Made by a program: the position numbers and the translations under genes. The notes below the pieces were generated by a model. That model did not search any database, had not been told where the DNA came from, and saw nothing but the letters and a program-made list of their open reading frames with translations. Shown one piece after another: positions 54,911-56,914 of a stretch of 56,914 nt of DNA. Within the stretch, counting starts at the first letter, position 1; each line of letters opens with the position of its first letter. Source of the DNA: Blastocladiella britannica (taxonomy: Eukaryota; Blastocladiomycota; Blastocladiomycetes; Blastocladiales; Blastocladiaceae); assembly GCA_025349905.2 (NCBI GenBank), contig MU624561.1:1-56914 (forward strand). Direction: 5' to 3'.

Positions 54911-56738
54911 ATGGGTCCATCGCTGATGGAGACGCCAACGCCAACGCAGCTGCTGCCACCGCCGCCGCTGTTGCTGCAGTCGGTGTTGTTGCTGGCACTG
55001 CCACCGCTCCCGCTACCACTACCCTTACCGTTACCACCGCTGCCGGTAAGTTGAGGGCGAAGCTGAGTATGTCATTTTTTTTTCCTATGGCTGGCCGTCT
55101 TGTAAGCTCAGCTTTTTTGCAATCAAATATGGGGCACCGTTGGCGTCCTGTCATCGATTTGCCACCGGGTGGACCATAGCAAGCTCGATCCCAAATTGGT
55201 CGCACCAGACCCGAACCCCATGATGGTCCCGTCACACATGACACTGTATGGTGACACGCTGATGTCCCAGGCTTGGACTCGGCGCTACTTTCAGCGGTCG
55301 AGCTTGCAGCACACACGCTACTCGTTGTTCTCGCGCATCATTGCAACGGGTGCTGCAACCCAAAAGGAGTTCAAGCTGGCGAACCTCTTCGGGTATCGTG
55401 CTGCTGTGAGGGACCACATTCCAGCCGAACGGAAGCGCCGCAACCGCCGCACCCCCGCCACCATCACGGCGACCGCGACCAACTTGACTACCGAGCAAGG
55501 CCCTGGCGATCAGGCTGTGCGCAACACTGAGGCGTCCACACCAGCTGAGTATGCGCCAAACTCGGTCGAATGGTGCCAAGAGCAGGCTTTGGAGTACTCT
55601 AAGTGCCTGGAACGGGCTCCCACGGTCCAGGGCATCCCGATTTCGGACTTGGAGGTTTGACATTTTTTTCTCGACCTTTTTTTTTTTCTCTGACAATGAA
55701 TTGCCTACACAGGACGACGTGCTTGTTACATATTTCCGCGATATCCTTGCCCATGCTCTCGCGATGGCAAAGCTCGAGTTTCCGGTTGTGATGGACCATC
55801 TTGATGCAATCCTGCCCATGGTCTTTTCACCTGCAGCGTCGTGCATGTACCTGTTCAACTCGATCGCGCGGGTGACGGCCACTGGTGTCGGTGCGCCGGT
55901 CCACGTCTTTCCCCTGGCCGCAACCTTCAAGGAGGCTCGCGATGAGGGTAATATGATGAAGCCAGAGCTCGTGCCCACCAACGCCGAGTTCATGCCCGAC
56001 TCGCCTGCCTTCGCCGTCCGCGAGCGTCTGATTGAAGCAGGGGTGATGCAGCGGAAGCGTACGCCAATTATTAATATTTTTATTGATATTTTAAAGCTGA
56101 CCAACAACTGAACAGCGCGCAAGGATGACATGGACCTGGAACGGCAACTGCTCGCCGTTTTCAATGGTTACGCCGGGTTTACTGTTGCGTACCATGGCGA
56201 GCCAGTCACTGTTGCTGGCCCGCTCACTCCGGCGGTTGTTGCTGTCCGTGCTGTTGACGCCGGTGCCCTCGCTCCTGTTGCCGCTCCTCCTGTTCCCATC
56301 CTCCTGGCCGCTCCTGCTCCTGCTCCTGCTCATGGTCATGTCGCGCTTTCCTCGGCGTTGGCGGCCCTCACACTTGAGATGAAAGAGGAGATGGCAGCCA
56401 TGTCGGCCAATGCTTCGCCCGAGATTGCCCGTGTCTTTGCCGCGCTGACTGCTCTCGCCCCTGTTGTGCCTGTTGTCAACATCCATTGCGTCATGGGCGT
56501 GGGTGTCTGCAGCAATAGCAGCGGCAGCAGCAGCAGCAGCAGCAGCAGCGGCGGCGGCGGCGGCAACGGCGGCAGTTTGGCGAGCCTGAGCCCCAGCCGA
56601 CTCACTATTCTATTGTCCCAGCCCACAGGACAACCCGAGCCAAGCCGACCCCAACACAGTCCACGGTACTCTCCCTTCCTTTTGACCACGCCTCGTTCGC
56701 ACCGTACTCACTCGCCCGAAAACTCGACAGTCGCGTGA
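54911..56738 (+). CDS. Uncharacterised low-complexity protein
   Basis: Exons 54911-55045 (tentative), 55112-55654, 55713-56058 and 56116-56738; 548 residues. The core in exons 2 and 3 looks folded (TLYGDTLMSQAWTRRYFQRS, RYSLFSRIIATGA, VLVTYFRDILAHALAMAKLE, VMDHLDAILPMVFSPAAS) with a basic patch (PAERKRRNRRTP). The C-terminal exon is Ala/Pro/Val-rich with a Ser-Gly repeat. The 5' exon is ambiguous: the first ATG gives a Leu/Pro-rich start in phase with a CTCAG acceptor, while an Ala-rich frame without ATG fits a different acceptor 5 bp upstream. I do not recognise the family. Confidence 0.55.
56511..56577 (+). repeat. AGC/GGC trinucleotide repeat
   Basis: A run of about ten AGC codons followed by GGC codons encodes Ser then Gly stretches in the last gene. 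Confidence 0.85.
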
Positions 56739-56914
56739 CCGGTCGCCGCCGCCAGCTCCAAGTGCCAAGTGGATCGAACGGTCAAGTCGCCCAGCCTTGG
56801 TTTGGTTGTCGTGCGATCTTGGGGTTTTGGGCGTTGAACTGCCAAAGTGCTGTCAAACTGAATGAAACCGATGATTTATTAATTATGAGCCTATTATCAC
56901 GAGCGGTATTGAGC
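56739..56914. other. Right-edge spacer
   Basis: The last 176 bp contain the probable 3' UTR of the preceding gene (AT-rich near 56870-56885). No feature is seen. Confidence 0.4.

Noticed and set aside
1..56914. tRNA, rRNA or snRNA genes
   Set aside because: I scanned for T-loop (GGTTCGAAT-like) and acceptor-stem patterns and for conserved rRNA blocks and found none outside coding exons; a covariance-model search would be decisive.

Overview
The window is compact nuclear DNA from a eukaryote, most probably an early-diverging zoosporic fungus of the Blastocladiomycota/Chytridiomycota type. This placement is inferred. Coding sequence is GC-rich, spacers and introns are AT-rich, almost every gene has introns of about 45-85 bp, and genes lie about 1.7 kb apart on both strands. 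Fungal-type genes (a stand-alone GTP cyclohydrolase II, a Dnf-like flippase, a cell-wall-integrity type MAPKK) sit beside genes typical of flagellated or non-Dikarya lineages: an SHIPPO/STPG-repeat protein, a TEX47/BLUF-fold-like protein, BRCC36, Gemin2, a class C GPCR and a xylosyl-phosphatase-like enzyme. I saw no rRNA, tRNA, transposon or CRISPR array.

Layout. 1-6.1 kb: the 3' end of a partial gene, a PSI-domain membrane protein, a small Q-rich ORF, a membrane-anchored histidine acid phosphatase (minus) and NAF1. 6.5-16.3 kb: a class C GPCR with a long cytosolic tail and a P4-ATPase with a disordered tail of more than 600 residues. 16.4-22.9 kb: the proteasome assembly factor UMP1, a tiny tail-anchored-like protein, the copper chaperone ATX1, a Gyp7/TBC1D15-like RabGAP, a four-TM protein, an unknown ORF and an HAD phosphatase. 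23.5-32.4 kb: a bZIP factor, SPT4, a DUF4614-like protein, RIB1, an MFS sugar transporter and an RNPS1-like splicing factor. 32.5-44.4 kb: a TEX47-like protein, the proteasomal deubiquitinase UBP6/USP14, a homeodomain protein, mitochondrial ThrRS, ATP synthase subunit f, an MKK1/2-like kinase and POP5. 44.7-56.9 kb: SmD1, an HCNGP-domain protein, an STPG protein, Gemin2, a DPY30-domain protein, BRCC36, a secreted GDSL phospholipase, an acidic unknown protein and a low-complexity unknown protein.

Taken together these are mostly housekeeping genes: RNA processing (NAF1, POP5, SmD1, Gemin2, RNPS1, HCNGP), proteasome and ubiquitin (UMP1, UBP6, BRCC36), and mitochondria (ThrRS, ATP17). Many form head-to-head pairs that share spacers of 45-160 bp. 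Exon models were built by hand: each multi-exon model was checked for intact reading frame across all junctions, and most are also backed by family motifs continuing across the splice points. The most distinctive features are the 5' splice sites (GTNCG is common, GTAAGT rare), start codons separated from the rest of the gene by an intron, several stop-free introns whose length is a multiple of three, the GPCR tail domain, and an inverted-repeat cluster at 54.5 kb.
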